Assembly (NCBI RefSeq): GCF_001984155.1
Contig: NZ_MTQO01000024.1
Location: forward strand, 17,842 to 81,841
Source: Actinosynnema sp. ALI-1.44
Lineage (GTDB): Bacteria; Actinomycetota; Actinomycetes; Mycobacteriales; Pseudonocardiaceae
DNA: 64,000 nt
Direction: 5' to 3'
Positions 1-9,263 of the stretch are shown piece by piece. Each line of letters opens with the position of its first letter. The first letter of the stretch is position 1. Position numbers and translations under genes: made by a program. The notes beneath the pieces are model-generated. The model did no database searches. It saw only the letters and a program-made list of their open reading frames with translations, and was not told the DNA's origin.

Positions 1-1688
1 TGGTCCACCCGGACGCAACTGTCCGGTGTGGACGCCTCGGGGGTCGTGGTGGTCGCGATGTGCACGGGCACGCCGGTGAAGCGGCTGTTGCCGTTGTCCA
101 CCCACACGCAGCCGCCTGCCGCGGGTGCGCTGATCCTGACGGTGCCCTGTGTCGTTGCGGTGCCGAGCACCGACGGCAGCGCGAGGCTGGCAGGTTCGAG
201 CGTCAGCGGTGTGATCACTGTGACGTCGGTGACCAGCGGCGGTGGGCTGATGTCGATGCCGGACGGTGTCCGCACGCTCAGCCCGATGGTCAGCTTCACC
301 TGGGTGGAGTGCCATTCCGGGGGCGGGTCGAACGTCACCGCGACCGTGCCGTCCGGTTCGGTGGTCGTCCTGGCCGCGCGCCGGTCGTCGCCGTCGGCGA
401 TCGCCACGGTCAGCTCGGGGCGGATCCGGTCCAGGTGGAGTCGCGCGTCGGCCGGGCTCATGGTCTTGACCGCGAGCGTCCACTGTTCGCCGCGCACGAA
501 CCGCGGTTGCCGGACGATCCGCTGTTCGAGGTCGCCGATCAGGTAGACCCGGCCGCCCTGGGCCTTGCCCGCGCCGCCGTCCAAGCCGACTTTCCACGTG
601 CCGCGCCACTGCCCCGCGTTGGACCTCGGCAGTTCCCCGCTGACGGTGACGATGTCGTCGCCGAACCACGCCCAGCGCAGCTTCGCCCCCGCGGCCTCCC
701 TGGCGTCGCCCGCGCCCGGCCGGTCCAGGTTCACCGGCGGTCCCGCAGGCGGTTGCAACGTCACTGCCGCGCCCGCTCCGCCGGTGTGGATCAGGACGTA
801 GAAGTTGCGCAGCACGTCGTCGAGTTCGAAGGAGCAGCCCTGGCCGCCGCACAGCTGGGCCGGTTCGCCCGCCGCGCGGACCTTCTGCATCAGGTCGGAG
901 AAGGCGTCGACGAGCCCGGCGTCGTCGCCGGATGGGACGTACACGCCCCAGTCCGCCCCGCTCTGGCTGCCGCAGCCCAGGGTCAGCCACCGCAGGAACT
1001 CCTGTCCCGCGACGGAGAAGTCCTGTTTGGTCAGCGCGACGGTCAGCAGCGGCACCCGCTCGGCGCGCATCCGGTCGAGCACACCGTTGGGGTCGCAGAG
1101 TTCCCGCTTGCCGCGCTCCTTCTCCGCCTCGTTGCCGGGGGCGCTGTCGAGCGGGTCGTAGTCGCCGTCGGTGAACCAGAGCAGCGCCTGGCACGGCGGT
1201 TTGCCACCGGCGGACGTGGCGGTCGCGGCGTGCTCGGCCAGTTGTTGCCGTGCGCCGCGCAACGCGGCCGCGTAGTCGGTTCCCACGATGTCGTCGCGGT
1301 CGGCGAACCCCGAGACGTCGGCGTTGATCGCGGGCGCGTCGGCGACCAGGTCGCGCCACGGGCCGGGGCTGAACCCGCGCGCGAAACCCGCGAGGCCGAC
1401 CTGGACGCGGACCGGTTTGGCCGGTGCCATCACAGCGGCGTCGGTGAGCTGCCGCAGCCCGTGCAACGCGACCTGGGCCGCGCGGACCCGTCTGGCCGGT
1501 TTGTCGGTGCTCTGCAGGCTGCGCGACTCGTCCATCAGGATCAGCACGTCCAGCGCGCCGCGCTCCTTGACGCAGCCCGACAGCTGCGACATCGCCGGTT
1601 CGGCAGGCGCGGTCGCCGCCGCGGCAGGCGCCGGAAGCACCGGCAGGACGAGCAGCGCGGCGGCGAGCGCGACGCGGGGCAGTCTCAT
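1..1688 (-). CDS. Secreted von Willebrand factor A domain protein (3' end beyond window)
   Basis: The frame is open from an ATG at 1688 to the window edge, so the C-terminus is missing. The first ~30 residues are a signal peptide (MRLPRVALAAALLVLPVLP, then an Ala/Pro-rich cleavage region). A vWA domain follows with a MIDAS motif DESRS (DxSxS) near residue 50 and a later FTDGDYDP segment that fits the MIDAS-associated Asp loop. The remainder is beta-rich and resembles repeated Ig-like modules. The domain normally binds a divalent metal and a protein ligand outside the cell. The start overlaps the stop of the upstream membrane-protein gene as ATGA, so the two are coupled. The ligand is not known. 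Confidence 0.75.
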   Translation of the reverse strand, partial: MRLPRVALAAALLVLPVLPAPAAAATAPAEPAMSQLSGCVKERGALDVLILMDESRSLQSTDKPARRVRAAQVALHGLRQLTDAAVMAPAKPVRVQVGLAGFARGFSPGPWRDLVADAPAINADVSGFADRDDIVGTDYAAALRGARQQLAEHAATATSAGGKPPCQALLWFTDGDYDPLDSAPGNEAEKERGKRELCDPNGVLDRMRAERVPLLTVALTKQDFSVAGQEFLRWLTLGCGSQSGADWGVYVPSGDDAGLVDAFSDLMQKVRAAGEPAQLCGGQGCSFELDDVLRNFYVLIHTGGAGAAVTLQPPAGPPVNLDRPGAGDAREAAGAKLRWAWFGDDIVTVSGELPRSNAGQWRGTWKVGLDGGAGKAQGGRVYLIGDLEQRIVRQPRFVRGEQWTLAVKTMSPADARLHLDRIRPELTVAIADGDDRRAARTTTEPDGTVAVTFDPPPEWHSTQVKLTIGLSVRTPSGIDISPPPLVTDVTVITPLTLEPASLALPSVLGTATTQGTVRISAPAAGGCVWVDNGNSRFTGVPVHIATTTTPEASTPDSCVRVD

Positions 1689-2029
1689 CCGGACACCCAC
1701 CAGGTCGCGAGGTAGTAGCCGTGGCCGAGGCCGGCCAGCCAGCCCGCGACGGCCGCGCCGACGACCGGGCCGTTGCTGAACGAGGTCGTGCTGAAGTCGG
1801 GGCGCCCGCTCAGGGCCCTGACCCGCAGCCGGTGCAGCACGAGGCAGATCATCGGAATCCACGTGCCCGCCACCCAGCCGAGCACGTGAATCACGAACAG
1901 ATCCCATTCCCGCGGTGTGTACAAAAATAAACAGACAGCGCCGAGAACCGCGGCCGCCGAGATGACCAAAGGCCATCTGGGCGGCCGCGTTCCGCGCCCG
2001 TAACGGACATTATCGGCAACGACAGTCAC
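1685..2029 (-). CDS. Small three-helix membrane protein
   Basis: I place the start at GTG 2029 because GGGGAG lies 5 bases upstream; a longer reading from 2077 has no comparable site. The ~114-residue product starts VTVVADNVRYGRG and has three hydrophobic segments: around 21-35, around 45-65 (with WIPMICLVLHRLRVRA), and a C-terminal one (GPVVGAAVAGWLAGLGHGYY). I do not recognise a family. It overlaps the start of the secreted vWA gene by 4 bp (ATGA), so the two probably form an envelope-associated pair. It is divergent from the caspase/STAND gene across about 140 bp. Confidence 0.6.
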   Translation of the reverse strand: MTVVADNVRYGRGTRPPRWPLVISAAAVLGAVCLFLYTPREWDLFVIHVLGWVAGTWIPMICLVLHRLRVRALSGRPDFSTTSFSNGPVVGAAVAGWLAGLGHGYYLATWWVSG

Positions 2030-2169
2030 TGACTCCCCAATTCGCTGTGTACCGATGGCCGCGACTGTGTACCACATCCGGCAGACACATTCGCACCCGA
2101 CCTACCGCCGTATGGAGTCTTGCTAAAGTGCTCCAGCACATGACGCATCGGGTGATCGGGAGCGGGTGC

Positions 2170-5100
2170 GTGGCACAGTCGAGAAGAACCGCTTTATTGA
2201 TCAATGTAGAAAGCTTTTTCGCAGGTCAAGTGCTACTCGACAAGGACGGTGAGCCCCGTTCTCCCGAATTTGGCGAACTACCGTACGGCCACGAGACCGC
2301 ACACCTCGCTGACGTGCTGCAACGCGGTTTTCATTTCGACGTCGGGACGCACAAGGACCCGTCGTCGACCAAGCTCGGCGAGCTGGTCGAAAGTGCCATA
2401 AGGGCACATCACCAGGACGACGTGGTCCTCATCCACGTTCTCACTCACGGTGTGCCGAACCCGGATTTCTACGGGATGTACGCGATAGGCAATGACGGCG
2501 AACGCGTCAAGCAGGCGGATGTGGCCAATTGGCTCATGGTGTGCGCGGAACGTGCCAGAAACGGGCCACACGTGTTGTTCCTGCTGGATCTGTGCGGTGC
2601 GGGCGAAGCCGTCCGGTTCGACGACGCGATCCGCCGGACGAAGGCGCACCGGACCTGGATCGTGGCCGCGGCCCACGCCGGGACCGGCGCCTTCGACGCG
2701 CGGTTCACCCGGGCGGTCGGCCACGTGCTCGAGCGGGTCACCGGCGACCGGCGACCGGGGCTCGACCTCAGCAGCGGACACAGGTTCCTGCCGCTGGACA
2801 CGTTCGCCCGGCAAGTGGGCACGACCGTCACCGACCTCGCCGACGCCGAGGGCAGAGCCGCCCGGCAGACGGTGACCGGCACGAGAGTCGACATCGCCGC
2901 GTCGGACGTGGTGCTGGTGCCGTTCTTCCCCAATCCCCGCTACCGCGCCGAGGCGCCCGCACCACGGGTGGTGCCGTCCGGATCCGGCTACGACCGGCAG
3001 GCCGGGCACTTCCTGAGCGCGGCGAGCGGGCATCCGGTCGCCGAAGCGGGCAACGGCCTGTTCACCGGCCGGACCCAGGAGTTGAACACCCTGTTCGGCC
3101 GGTTGACCGGCGAACCGGCGACGCTGGTGGTCACCGGCCGCGCGGGCGTGGGCAAGTCGGCGCTGCTGGGCATGCTCGTCTGCACAACACACCCGCAACT
3201 GTCCACAGTAGCCACCGAGATGACGCGGCCACTCGCGGTCCCGTTGCCCCAGGGGCGGATGGCCGCGGTAACCGCACGGGAACTGGATCTGACAGCGATC
3301 GTCGTCGCGCTGGGCGCCCAGCTGAAAGGCGCGCGGGACGCGCGGACGCCCCAGGCGCTCATCGACGCGATCCGGCGCCACGGCGAGCAGCCCGTCCTCG
3401 TCGTCGACGCGTTGGAAGAGGCGCTCGACCCCTCGGCGGTGCTGACGGAGTTGTTGCTGCCCCTGAGTTCCCCGCGGATCTGCCGGTTGCTGGTCGCGGC
3501 CCGCTCGGCCGAGTCCGTCGCCGGGCTGCCTGCCGAGCCGATGGACCTGGACAGCGCCGACCCCGAGCAACTGCGCGACGACCTGGAGGAGTACGCGACC
3601 CGGCTGCTGCGCCGGCTGCCGCCCTACAGCACGAGCGAGTACGTGAGCGCCCGAGCCCACCTCGCGGCCGCGATCGCCGAAGCGCTGACGTCCGGCGAGC
3701 GGAGTGTCTGGGGCGAGTACCTGATCACCCGCCTGTACGTGCAGCACATCGCCGACCGCGAGCCGGTGCGGGACGAAGCGGCCGCGCGGGAGCTGGGGCG
3801 GTCGGTGCCGTTGAACCCCGCGGACCTGCTGGACGCGGACCTGAGCAGGCGCCCGTCGTGGGTCCGCCCGGTGCTGTCGGCGGTGGCGTGGGCCCACGGC
3901 GACGGCATGCCGTCGGAGGTGATGCCCGCGGTGGCGTCCGCGTGCACGGACGATCCCCACCTCCGGCCGACGGACGAGCAGGTCGCGGATATCCTGGCCA
4001 CCAACGGGAGCTACCTGCGGCGGATGCCGGGCAGCGATGGTTTCGTCCGCTACCAGCTGTTCCACGAGGGCCTCGCCGACCGGCTCCGCGACAGGTCACG
4101 CGCCGCGGCGGTGTTCGACGCGCTGATCAGCACGGTGCCGGGCCGGTGGGATCTCGCCTCGCCCTACGTGCGGCAGCACGCCCTGGACCACGCGCGTGAC
4201 GCGGACCAGGTGGACAAGTTGGTGCTGGACCCGGCTTTCCTGCTGAGCGGACCACCGGAGGATCGCATCGCGTCCTTCGAACAGCTCGGTGACCGGGCGG
4301 CGGCCCAGGTCGCGGTGCTCAAGGCGGCCAGGGCCATGCCGGACGACATCGATCCCGACCGGAAACGAGCCGAACTGGCCGTCGAGGCGCTCCGCCACCG
4401 CTCCCCCGAGCTCGCCGGGGCCCTGTCCGGCGGCCTGCGCCCGATCTGGCACGTCGCCCTGCCCACGGGGCGCGACGCCCCGGAGTCCAGCCGGAGCACA
4501 CCGATGTTGGTCGTCACCGGCGGCACCTCACGTGTCGAGGTCTACCACCTGAGCGATCCGCCCAACCTCGCATACTCGTACAAGCACGTGAGTTCCATCC
4601 GGTGTGTGGCGACTGCCCGGTATCGCAACGAGAACGAGATCCTCTGCGGCGGCAACGACCACAGCATCTCGGTGTGGCCACTGCGGCACGTGTCGGTGCC
4701 GCGGTTGGTCCTGAAAGGTCACCGCGGCCCGGTGCGCTGCATCACGTCCACAGTGGTCGGCGAACAGACGATCGCGGTCTCGGGCGGGGCCGACCGCACC
4801 GTGCGCCTGTGGGACCTGGAAACGGGTGAACTGCTCGACACGATCACCACCTACGACGGGCCGATCCTCGACCTCGCGGTGATGAAACCCCCCAACCGCC
4901 GCAAAGTCGTCGTGGCCAGAACAGCTCACGGAACGCACACCAGGGACTTGCTAGAGCCACGGCGGACACGCGAGAACCAGCGGCTGCAGAAGGACGACGC
5001 CGTCCTGTTCCCGCTCGCGGACGACAACGCGGCCCTCATCACCATCCACGGAGACTGGTCGACCGCGCCGAGCCGCTCCGCGGAGCTGCGTGTCAATGAC

Positions 5101-5910
5101 CTGAGTTCGCACAAGCTCATGAAGAGCGTGCGTCAACAGGGCATGGTGACCGCGGTGTGCACAGGACAAGTGGCCGGGCAGCCGACCATGGCGGTTGCCA
5201 CGAGCGACGGCTCGGTCTGGCTCCACGGTCTCGACAGCGACGAGCCGCCGACAAGCTTTCCGTTGTCGGTACAGGCACGCGGTCTGGCGCTCACCGAGAT
5301 CGAGCCCACGGCTCGTGTCCCGGCAGCACGCTCCATCGCGGCAGGCCCCGGCTACGGCGGCACAGTGCTCGCTGTCGGCGACCGCGACAGCGTTCACGTC
5401 CACCATCCCGCGACAAGCTGGTCGGTGACAGCCGCTCATGAGACGTTCGCCGCGGTGCAAGTGCGGCCGCTCGACGACGGTGCCGTCGTGCACGCACACG
5501 TCGTGGGCGGCAGGGCCTTCTCCTTTCACCCGCTCAGCCGGAACGCGCTCGACCTGCCCGTGCCACCGGCAGCGCCCGTCGCGAAGGACAGGGACTGGGT
5601 GCTGACCGCCCACGGCGCGATCACAGCGCGGATCGACAACGACGGCGCGCTCACCGCCGGTGCACACCGCCTGGTCGGGCATCACGGGGCCGTTCGTTGT
5701 GTGGCCGCGTGGCGCTGGGACGGCCGGGCGCTCGTCGTCTCCGGCGGTGCCGACTCGACCATGCGGATCTGGGACGCCGAGCGCGGTCTGCAGCTGCGCC
5801 GGTTCTGGCTTCCCGCGCCCGCGAACGCCATCCGGGCGTCCGGCAGCACCGTTCTCGTCGACATGGCGGAAGAAGCGATCGCGTTCGAACTCAGGGAGGA
5901 ACACCTGTGA
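2170..5910 (+). CDS. Caspase-like peptidase / STAND ATPase / WD40-repeat protein (NLR-like)
   Basis: The protein is about 1246 residues from GTG 2170, chosen for GGGAG 7 bases upstream; ATG 2140 is an alternative. Residues ~1-240 form a caspase-like (peptidase C14) domain with a candidate catalytic His in VLTHGV (H93) and Cys in LLDLCGAGE (C142). A P-loop NTPase follows, with GRAGVGKSALLG near 323 and a Walker-B-like VLVVDALEE near 415. A helical region leads to WD40-type repeats at the C-terminus (VRLWDLETGE near 878, MRIWDAERG near 1198). This architecture, sensor repeats plus a STAND switch plus a death protease, is typical of conflict or programmed-cell-death proteins of multicellular bacteria. 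The stop overlaps the start of the hydrolase gene as GTGA. Trigger and substrate are unknown. Confidence 0.8.
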   Translation: MAQSRRTALLINVESFFAGQVLLDKDGEPRSPEFGELPYGHETAHLADVLQRGFHFDVGTHKDPSSTKLGELVESAIRAHHQDDVVLIHVLTHGVPNPDFYGMYAIGNDGERVKQADVANWLMVCAERARNGPHVLFLLDLCGAGEAVRFDDAIRRTKAHRTWIVAAAHAGTGAFDARFTRAVGHVLERVTGDRRPGLDLSSGHRFLPLDTFARQVGTTVTDLADAEGRAARQTVTGTRVDIAASDVVLVPFFPNPRYRAEAPAPRVVPSGSGYDRQAGHFLSAASGHPVAEAGNGLFTGRTQELNTLFGRLTGEPATLVVTGRAGVGKSALLGMLVCTTHPQLSTVATEMTRPLAVPLPQGRMAAVTARELDLTAIVVALGAQLKGARDARTPQALIDAIRRHGEQPVLVVDALEEALDPSAVLTELLLPLSSPRICRLLVAARSAESVAGLPAEPMDLDSADPEQLRDDLEEYATRLLRRLPPYSTSEYVSARAHLAAAIAEALTSGERSVWGEYLITRLYVQHIADREPVRDEAAARELGRSVPLNPADLLDADLSRRPSWVRPVLSAVAWAHGDGMPSEVMPAVASACTDDPHLRPTDEQVADILATNGSYLRRMPGSDGFVRYQLFHEGLADRLRDRSRAAAVFDALISTVPGRWDLASPYVRQHALDHARDADQVDKLVLDPAFLLSGPPEDRIASFEQLGDRAAAQVAVLKAARAMPDDIDPDRKRAELAVEALRHRSPELAGALSGGLRPIWHVALPTGRDAPESSRSTPMLVVTGGTSRVEVYHLSDPPNLAYSYKHVSSIRCVATARYRNENEILCGGNDHSISVWPLRHVSVPRLVLKGHRGPVRCITSTVVGEQTIAVSGGADRTVRLWDLETGELLDTITTYDGPILDLAVMKPPNRRKVVVARTAHGTHTRDLLEPRRTRENQRLQKDDAVLFPLADDNAALITIHGDWSTAPSRSAELRVNDLSSHKLMKSVRQQGMVTAVCTGQVAGQPTMAVATSDGSVWLHGLDSDEPPTSFPLSVQARGLALTEIEPTARVPAARSIAAGPGYGGTVLAVGDRDSVHVHHPATSWSVTAAHETFAAVQVRPLDDGAVVHAHVVGGRAFSFHPLSRNALDLPVPPAAPVAKDRDWVLTAHGAITARIDNDGALTAGAHRLVGHHGAVRCVAAWRWDGRALVVSGGADSTMRIWDAERGLQLRRFWLPAPANAIRASGSTVLVDMAEEAIAFELREEHL

Positions 5911-6731
5911 TCCCGGTTGTCGGAGTGCACGGCGTCGGTTACCACATGCCCGGGTACACGCCCGCCGACGCGGCCACGACGCTGGCCAGGTCATGGTCGG
6001 CCGCGCTGGCGAAGGGAATCGGCGAGGACCACGGCTTCGACGTGACGATGGCGTACTACGCGCACCATCTGCGGCCCGACCACACACGCCAGTCAGCCGA
6101 CGACTTCGACGATCTGAACGATCTCGACGACGAGGCGATGGAGATGCTGCTCGCGTGGGACGCCGAGCTGCGCGGGTTCGAGCAGGTTCCGCAGGGCTGG
6201 CCGACCATGCCGCCACGCCAGCTGATCAGCGGCATGGCGTCGTTCGGCGGGTTCGCCGCGGTCCCGTTCCACGCCTTCGCGCTGCTCGTCATGCGCGACG
6301 CCACCACCTACCTGGGTGCACGCCATGCGGCGAAAAGGCAGAACGCCCGTGACGCCGTGGCGAAGTCCATCCGGAACAGCGGCGCGCGGATCGTGCTGGC
6401 GCACTCGCTCGGCTCGGTCGTCGCCTACGAGGCGCTGTGGGCCTGTCCGGAGCTGGCGGTCGACCTGCTCGTGACGTTCGGGTCCCCGCTCGGGATCAGG
6501 GGGTTCGTGTTCGACCGGCTGGTCCCACGGCCGGACAGGCCCGGCAAGCGCCCACCCGGCGTCGGGCGCTGGGTGAACATCGCCGATCCCGGCGATGTGT
6601 GCGCGGTGCCGCGCTGGCTGAGCAGATCGTTCGACGTGGACGAGGATTTCGAGGCTCCGATCGGGACCTTCGGCTACCACAAGGCCGTCGGCTACCTCGC
6701 CTGCCCGGTGATGGCGGCGACATTGCGGTGA
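5907..6731 (+). CDS. Alpha/beta hydrolase (lipase/esterase-like) coupled to the caspase/STAND gene
   Basis: The GTG start at 5907 sits inside the stop of the preceding gene (GTGA overlap) with GGGAGGA upstream, so the two proteins are made together. The 274-residue product opens with VVGVHGVGYHMPGYTP, an oxyanion-loop-like strand, and carries the nucleophile elbow AHSLGS near residue 163 (GxSxG-like with Ala first). A candidate acid is in NIADPGD and a candidate His in GTFGYHKAVGY. It resembles PGAP1-like or DUF676-type lipases. In this context it could be an effector acting on lipids or a modifier of the caspase protein. The substrate is unknown. Confidence 0.7.
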   Translation: MIPVVGVHGVGYHMPGYTPADAATTLARSWSAALAKGIGEDHGFDVTMAYYAHHLRPDHTRQSADDFDDLNDLDDEAMEMLLAWDAELRGFEQVPQGWPTMPPRQLISGMASFGGFAAVPFHAFALLVMRDATTYLGARHAAKRQNARDAVAKSIRNSGARIVLAHSLGSVVAYEALWACPELAVDLLVTFGSPLGIRGFVFDRLVPRPDRPGKRPPGVGRWVNIADPGDVCAVPRWLSRSFDVDEDFEAPIGTFGYHKAVGYLACPVMAATLR

Positions 6732-6811
6732 CCGTCATCTCGTGAGTCCATCCGGAGCAACCTCCCCGCCGTGGACTTCAGTACTGTTCGTGGCGACAGG
6801 GGGAGGCTGAG

Positions 6812-7951
6812 TTGCGACGGTATCTGCGGCCACAGACGGACGTCCCGGCGGTCGAGGACTGGTCGACGGCGCTCATCCTCAAGGAGAACCGGGCGTTCGC
6901 GCCGATCGCGTTCGCCATCTCGGTTTCCTTCGCCGCCGTGGCGTCGTGCGTCGCGATCTTCCTGCCGGGCAGTCCGGGCAATGTGGCCACTGTCGTGGTG
7001 CTCGGCGCGCTGAGCGTGCTGACGTCGCTGAGCGTGGTGGCCGCTGTCGTGGAATCGGCGCCCGCCCGGCGTGGACGGCTGAACTCGCCGTGGCGCCGGT
7101 GTTCGGCCACGGTCGCGGCGCCCATGCCGGACAACCCGTGGTTCCAGCGGTTGCTGGTCTTCGACGAACCGGGCACGCTCGTGTTGCGCGGCACGTCGTT
7201 GGAAGGCGCACTCGACCTCGTGCTGGATCAGCAGGAGCTGTTCCTGTGCGGCCCGGACGAGGAAGGCCGGGCGATCATCCGCGTGCCTGGCCTGTGCCAG
7301 CTGTACCACGCGCGCGTGGACCCGTTGCTCGAAGCGGCGGACGTCCGCCCCATGGAACGCGAGCCGGCCGTGTCCAGCCGCCCACTGGACGACCCGGCGG
7401 TGGCGCACGCGTTCCGCTATTTCCGGTGGGGCACGAGGCAGTGGGTCTTCCCGGTGATCCCCGGCGCGGTCGGCTGTGCGCTGGTCGGCCTGAGCATCCG
7501 GCCGCTGGCGATCGCGGGCCTGGTCACCGGCGGGCTGCTGCTGCTCGCCGCCGGGATCGCCACGTCGTTGCTGGCGCTCGCCCCGTTGTACCGGCAGGCC
7601 GTCGACCGGCTGGAGGCGGCGACCGAGTGGACGACCGTGCCGTTCACCTTGTTCCCGTGGGAGCCCGCGCAGGAGGTGGCCGGGTTGGCCCAACTGCCGG
7701 GCGGCGGGATGGCGTTGGTGCAGTTCCCCTTCCCGAACTCGGTGCTGATCGCCAACATCGCCGACACCGGCACCCTCTGGGTCGCCGGATCGCTCACCGA
7801 CCAGGCAGTCGCGGTCGGCATCCCCCGGATCACCGTGCTGTCGCTCGCTTTGGTGCAACCCGACCGCGACACCCCTGACGACAAGCCGCAACCGTGGCTG
7901 CTGCGCGGCAACGAACCGTCACTGCGCCGGATCCCCGTGCTCAATCGCTGA
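6812..7951 (+). CDS. Hypothetical membrane protein, four predicted helices
   Basis: The TTG start at 6812 follows GGGGGAGG at a good distance. The 379-residue protein has a pair of hydrophobic helices near 30-50 and 60-80 and another pair near 210-260. Soluble segments lie between and after them, the last containing FPWEPAQEVAGLAQLPGGG. I recognise no family. It follows the hydrolase gene by about 80 bp in the same direction, so it could be the third gene of the caspase/STAND cassette, for example as a membrane anchor or target, but nothing in the sequence proves this. Confidence 0.55.
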   Translation: MRRYLRPQTDVPAVEDWSTALILKENRAFAPIAFAISVSFAAVASCVAIFLPGSPGNVATVVVLGALSVLTSLSVVAAVVESAPARRGRLNSPWRRCSATVAAPMPDNPWFQRLLVFDEPGTLVLRGTSLEGALDLVLDQQELFLCGPDEEGRAIIRVPGLCQLYHARVDPLLEAADVRPMEREPAVSSRPLDDPAVAHAFRYFRWGTRQWVFPVIPGAVGCALVGLSIRPLAIAGLVTGGLLLLAAGIATSLLALAPLYRQAVDRLEAATEWTTVPFTLFPWEPAQEVAGLAQLPGGGMALVQFPFPNSVLIANIADTGTLWVAGSLTDQAVAVGIPRITVLSLALVQPDRDTPDDKPQPWLLRGNEPSLRRIPVLNR

Positions 7952-8045
7952 GCCCGGTCCGCCCGCCTGGCAGAACTCGACGCTCGTCGACGGCGATCTG
8001 GAATCGTTGACACAAGATGTCAGGGTTTGTGGGGATCATCGTGTC

Positions 8046-8570
8046 ATGCGTGAAACGCCGGAGGAGCTCACCGAGCTCCAGGCCCTCCTCGATGCCTCAC
8101 TCGCCCGTTCCACCTCGCACCTGCGTTCGATCATCGACACCGGCAGGACACTGACCGCGGCACAACTCACCCAGGTCCTCACCGGCATGTGCACCCTCGC
8201 ACTGTCGACGGTGACCGCGACGGGCGAGCCGCGGATCAGTGGCGCGGACGGGCACTTCCTGAACGGCAAGTGGCACTTCGGCACGGCCCGCACCGCCGCG
8301 AAGGCCCGCCACCTCGCGGCCCGGCCGGCTGCCAGCGTGGCACACATGCGTGGCGAGGACCTGGGCGTGTTCACGCACGGCACCGTGGAAATCCTCAACC
8401 CGGCGGACGGCGAAGCGGCGGCGGACTGGCCGCGTCTGCTGGCGTACCTCAAGGACTTCTACGGCGCCGACGACGCGTTCGACTGGGACAACGACGTGGT
8501 GTACTACCGGCTGCGTCCACACTGGATGACCGTCTACGCCCCGGATGCCGGGAAACTCATCCCGTCATAG
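8046..8570 (+). CDS. Pyridoxamine 5'-phosphate oxidase-like flavoprotein
   Basis: The ATG at 8046 gives a 174-residue protein of the FMN-binding split-barrel family. The helical N-terminus (RETPEELTELQALLDASLAR) leads into the barrel: LALSTVTATGEPRISGAD, then HFGTARTAAKARHLAARP and GVFTHGTVEI. This pattern is seen in PNPOx-like F420- or FMN-dependent oxidoreductases rather than true PdxH. The stop codon overlaps the tail of the convergent hydrolase/SRPBCC pseudogene by 14 bp. The substrate is unknown. Confidence 0.65.
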   Translation: MRETPEELTELQALLDASLARSTSHLRSIIDTGRTLTAAQLTQVLTGMCTLALSTVTATGEPRISGADGHFLNGKWHFGTARTAAKARHLAARPAASVAHMRGEDLGVFTHGTVEILNPADGEAAADWPRLLAYLKDFYGADDAFDWDNDVVYYRLRPHWMTVYAPDAGKLIPS

Positions 8571-9262
8571 CCGTGCGCACGTGGTCGGCGATCAGCCGGT
8601 ACGTGCGTTCGGTCAGAGCCCGCGTGCCGAAGCCCAGGATGTTGTACCCGTGGTCGGTGGCGGGGACATCCTGGTGTTCGACCAGGGCGCCCGCGGTGCG
8701 CAGTGCTTCGGCGTAGCGGATGCCCTCGGCACGGAGCCGGTCGAACTCACAGGTGACGACGAGGGCCGGGGCGATTCCGGTGAGGCCGTCCGCGTTGGCC
8801 TGCCACGCTGGTGAGACGAGCCGGTCGCGGCGAATGGCGGGATCGGGGACGTAGGCGACGTCGAACACGTCGGACATCCACGGCCGCATGATCGGCTTGT
8901 CCACGGTGGACGGCTTGTCGCGCAGGTGCGTGACCAGGTCGAGCGGCGCGTACTGCAGGACCTGCAACGCGATGTGAGGACCGTTGTTCTCCCAGGCGAG
9001 GCGCGCCGCCGCGGCGGCGAGCCCGCCTCCCGCGCTCTGACCGCCGACGCAGACGCGTTGGCCGTCCCGGGCGGCCCACGTGACGACGTCGAAGAATCGC
9101 GTCCGTCATGTCCAGGGTGTTCGTGCCGCCTTCCCGCGGTTCGATCGCGGTTCGCCCCATGAACCAGGAGTCGACGCCGGGGCCGGTGGCGATGGCGTCC
9201 CACACCTGTTGCGGGGTGGCGGCCACCGCGATCTCGTCGGCGATCTCGAAGTCGCGTGCCAT
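8557..9262 (-). pseudogene. Out-of-frame fusion of an SRPBCC (AHSA1) protein N-terminus to an alpha/beta hydrolase C-terminus
   Basis: The ATG at 9262 opens a frame typical of AHSA1/START-like proteins (FEIADEIAVAATPQQVWDAI, then GVDSWFMG). It runs only about 55 residues, to MTDAIL near 9095. From that point the coding sense moves to another frame, which reads as the C-terminal half of a fold-3 alpha/beta hydrolase: FFDVVTWAARDGQRV, nucleophile GGQSAGGG, ALVVTCEFDRLRAEG, and catalytic His in TDHGYNILG. A deletion has joined two unrelated genes and left neither functional. The SRPBCC part sits 1 bp after the ArsR regulator, the usual ArsR-AHSA1 pairing. Confidence 0.75.
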
Positions 9263-9263
9263 G

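Noticed and set aside
60..1715. A 551-codon open frame on the plus strand
   Set aside because: It is the Arg/Gly/Ala-rich shadow of the minus-strand vWA gene, which has a signal peptide, MIDAS motif and coupled start.
2278..4065. Long open frames opposite the caspase/STAND gene
   Set aside because: Composition is typical of GC-skewed antisense frames; no domain or ribosome site, while the plus strand has clear motifs.
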